This document shows positions 5,566 through 6,231 of a DNA stretch of 6,231 nt, one piece after another (within the stretch, counting starts at the first letter, position 1; each line of letters starts with the position of its first letter). The position numbers and the translations under genes were made by a program. A model generated the notes under the pieces. That model had not been told where the DNA came from, did not search any database, and worked only from the letters and a program-made list of their open reading frames with translations. Origin of the DNA: Spirochaeta sp. (GTDB lineage Bacteria > Spirochaetota > Spirochaetia > DSM-27196 > Alkalispirochaetaceae); assembly GCA_007117185.1 (NCBI GenBank), contig SKHA01000144.1, positions 1-6,231 of the forward strand, read 5' to 3'.

Positions 5566-6231
5566 GGCGGTCGTCCTCGAAGTGGTGGCGCATCCGGCCG
5601 ATGGCGCTGAGAAAGTCCTGGTCGCCCCGGTGGTGGTGGCGCCGGGTGGCGAAGGGCTGGCGCCAGGGGTTGTCCACCACGGTGAGCCCCCGGGGGTGCT
5701 CCCGGAGGATGCCGATGCGGTGAGAGAGGAAGACCGCTTCTTCCAGGCTGTGGGTCACCAGCAGCGCCGCCGGGCCGTCGGCTGCCTGCAGCGTCATGAA
5801 GTCCTCCTGCAGTTCTTCCCGGGTGATCGCATCCAGGGCGGAAAAGGGCTCGTCCAGGAGGAGGAGCTGGGGGCGGTGCGCTCTGGTTCGGGCGAGGGCC
5901 ACCCGCTGGCGCTCGCCCCCGGAGAGTTCCCCGGGGTAGGCGCTGCCGCGGTGCTTCAGCCCCACCTCACGCAGCGCCTCGTCGGCTGTTCTGGTTCGTT
6001 CGCCCCGGGGCACCCCCCGCAGCCTCAGCCCCAGGGCTGTGTTGTCCCGGGCGTTCATCCACGGGAAGAGTCCGAAATGCTGCTGTACCAGCCCAACCCG
6101 CCGGTCTCCCTGTTCCAGGGGGACGCCGTTCAGGGTTGTGGTCCCGCTCCAGGGTCTGTGAATCCCTGCGGCGAGGTGCAGGAGGGTTGTCTTTCCCACC
6201 CCGGATCGTCCCACCACCGCCACCACCTCTC
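5558..6231 (-). CDS. ABC importer ATP-binding protein, NitT/TauT/SsuB type (5' partial)
   Basis: This is the ATPase of the importer whose permease gene follows. The frame is still open at the right edge, where the codons read Glu-Val-Val-Ala-Val-Val before Walker A, so the true start (perhaps 30 codons earlier, judging by family length) is outside. The valine codon GTG at 6226 should not be taken as the start. Visible motifs, numbered from that codon: Walker A GRSGVGKTT (6-14), Q-loop VQQHFGLFP (47-55), signature LSGGERQ (101-107), Walker B LLLLDEPFSALD (121-132) and switch histidine in VTHSLEEA (157-164). All catalytic residues are intact. The tail after about 190 is unusually histidine-rich (RRHHHR, RMRHHF). 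The last 8 bases overlap the permease start. A substrate-binding protein gene is expected nearby but is not in the window. Confidence 0.93.
   Translation of the reverse strand, partial: EVVAVVGRSGVGKTTLLHLAAGIHRPWSGTTTLNGVPLEQGDRRVGLVQQHFGLFPWMNARDNTALGLRLRGVPRGERTRTADEALREVGLKHRGSAYPGELSGGERQRVALARTRAHRPQLLLLDEPFSALDAITREELQEDFMTLQAADGPAALLVTHSLEEAVFLSHRIGILREHPRGLTVVDNPWRQPFATRRHHHRGDQDFLSAIGRMRHHFEDDRRG

Overview
The window carries seven protein genes in three blocks and no RNA genes, insertion sequences or CRISPR arrays that I can see. The organism is a bacterium with GC-rich DNA on the right (several 60-base lines count at about 67-77% GC) and clearly lower GC on the left (about 42-55%). 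A YesM/YesN-type two-component pair, a TetR regulator with an AHTNAYNYF recognition helix and a NitT/TauT-type ABC transporter together recall spirochaetes or Firmicutes-like bacteria. That assignment is a weak inference.

Left block (minus strand, 1-1848): a membrane sensor histidine kinase of the YesM/LytS-like class, followed with a 4-base stop/start overlap by the first 24 codons of its response regulator, which runs off the left edge. The genes this pair controls are not visible.

Divergent spacer (1849-2267): about 420 bases without a gene. It holds a poor candidate promoter for the kinase on the minus strand. On the plus strand it holds a perfect TTGACA box followed by an A/T-rich -10 region and two overlapping copies of a palindrome centred on TACCA-N-TGGTA. 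These look like the operator of the adjacent TetR gene.

Centre block (plus strand, 2268-4800): a compact three-gene operon. It encodes a TetR-family repressor, an eight-helix membrane protein of unknown function (4-base overlap with the repressor gene), and a medium-chain reductase. The reductase resembles 2-enoyl thioester reductases (mitochondrial MECR/Etr1 type) and keeps the catalytic tyrosine. The simplest reading is an autorepressed operon induced by a small, perhaps lipid-like or hydrophobic, ligand, with the membrane protein and the reductase acting on related substrates. This is the part of the window most likely to hold something undescribed.

Right block (minus strand, 4813-6231): the permease and ATPase genes of a NitT/TauT/SsuBC-type importer, overlapping by 8 bases. 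The ATPase gene is cut by the right edge and no substrate-binding protein gene is visible. The permease gene ends 12 bases from the end of the reductase gene, so the two operons converge almost tail to tail. An 8-base inverted repeat brackets the junction.
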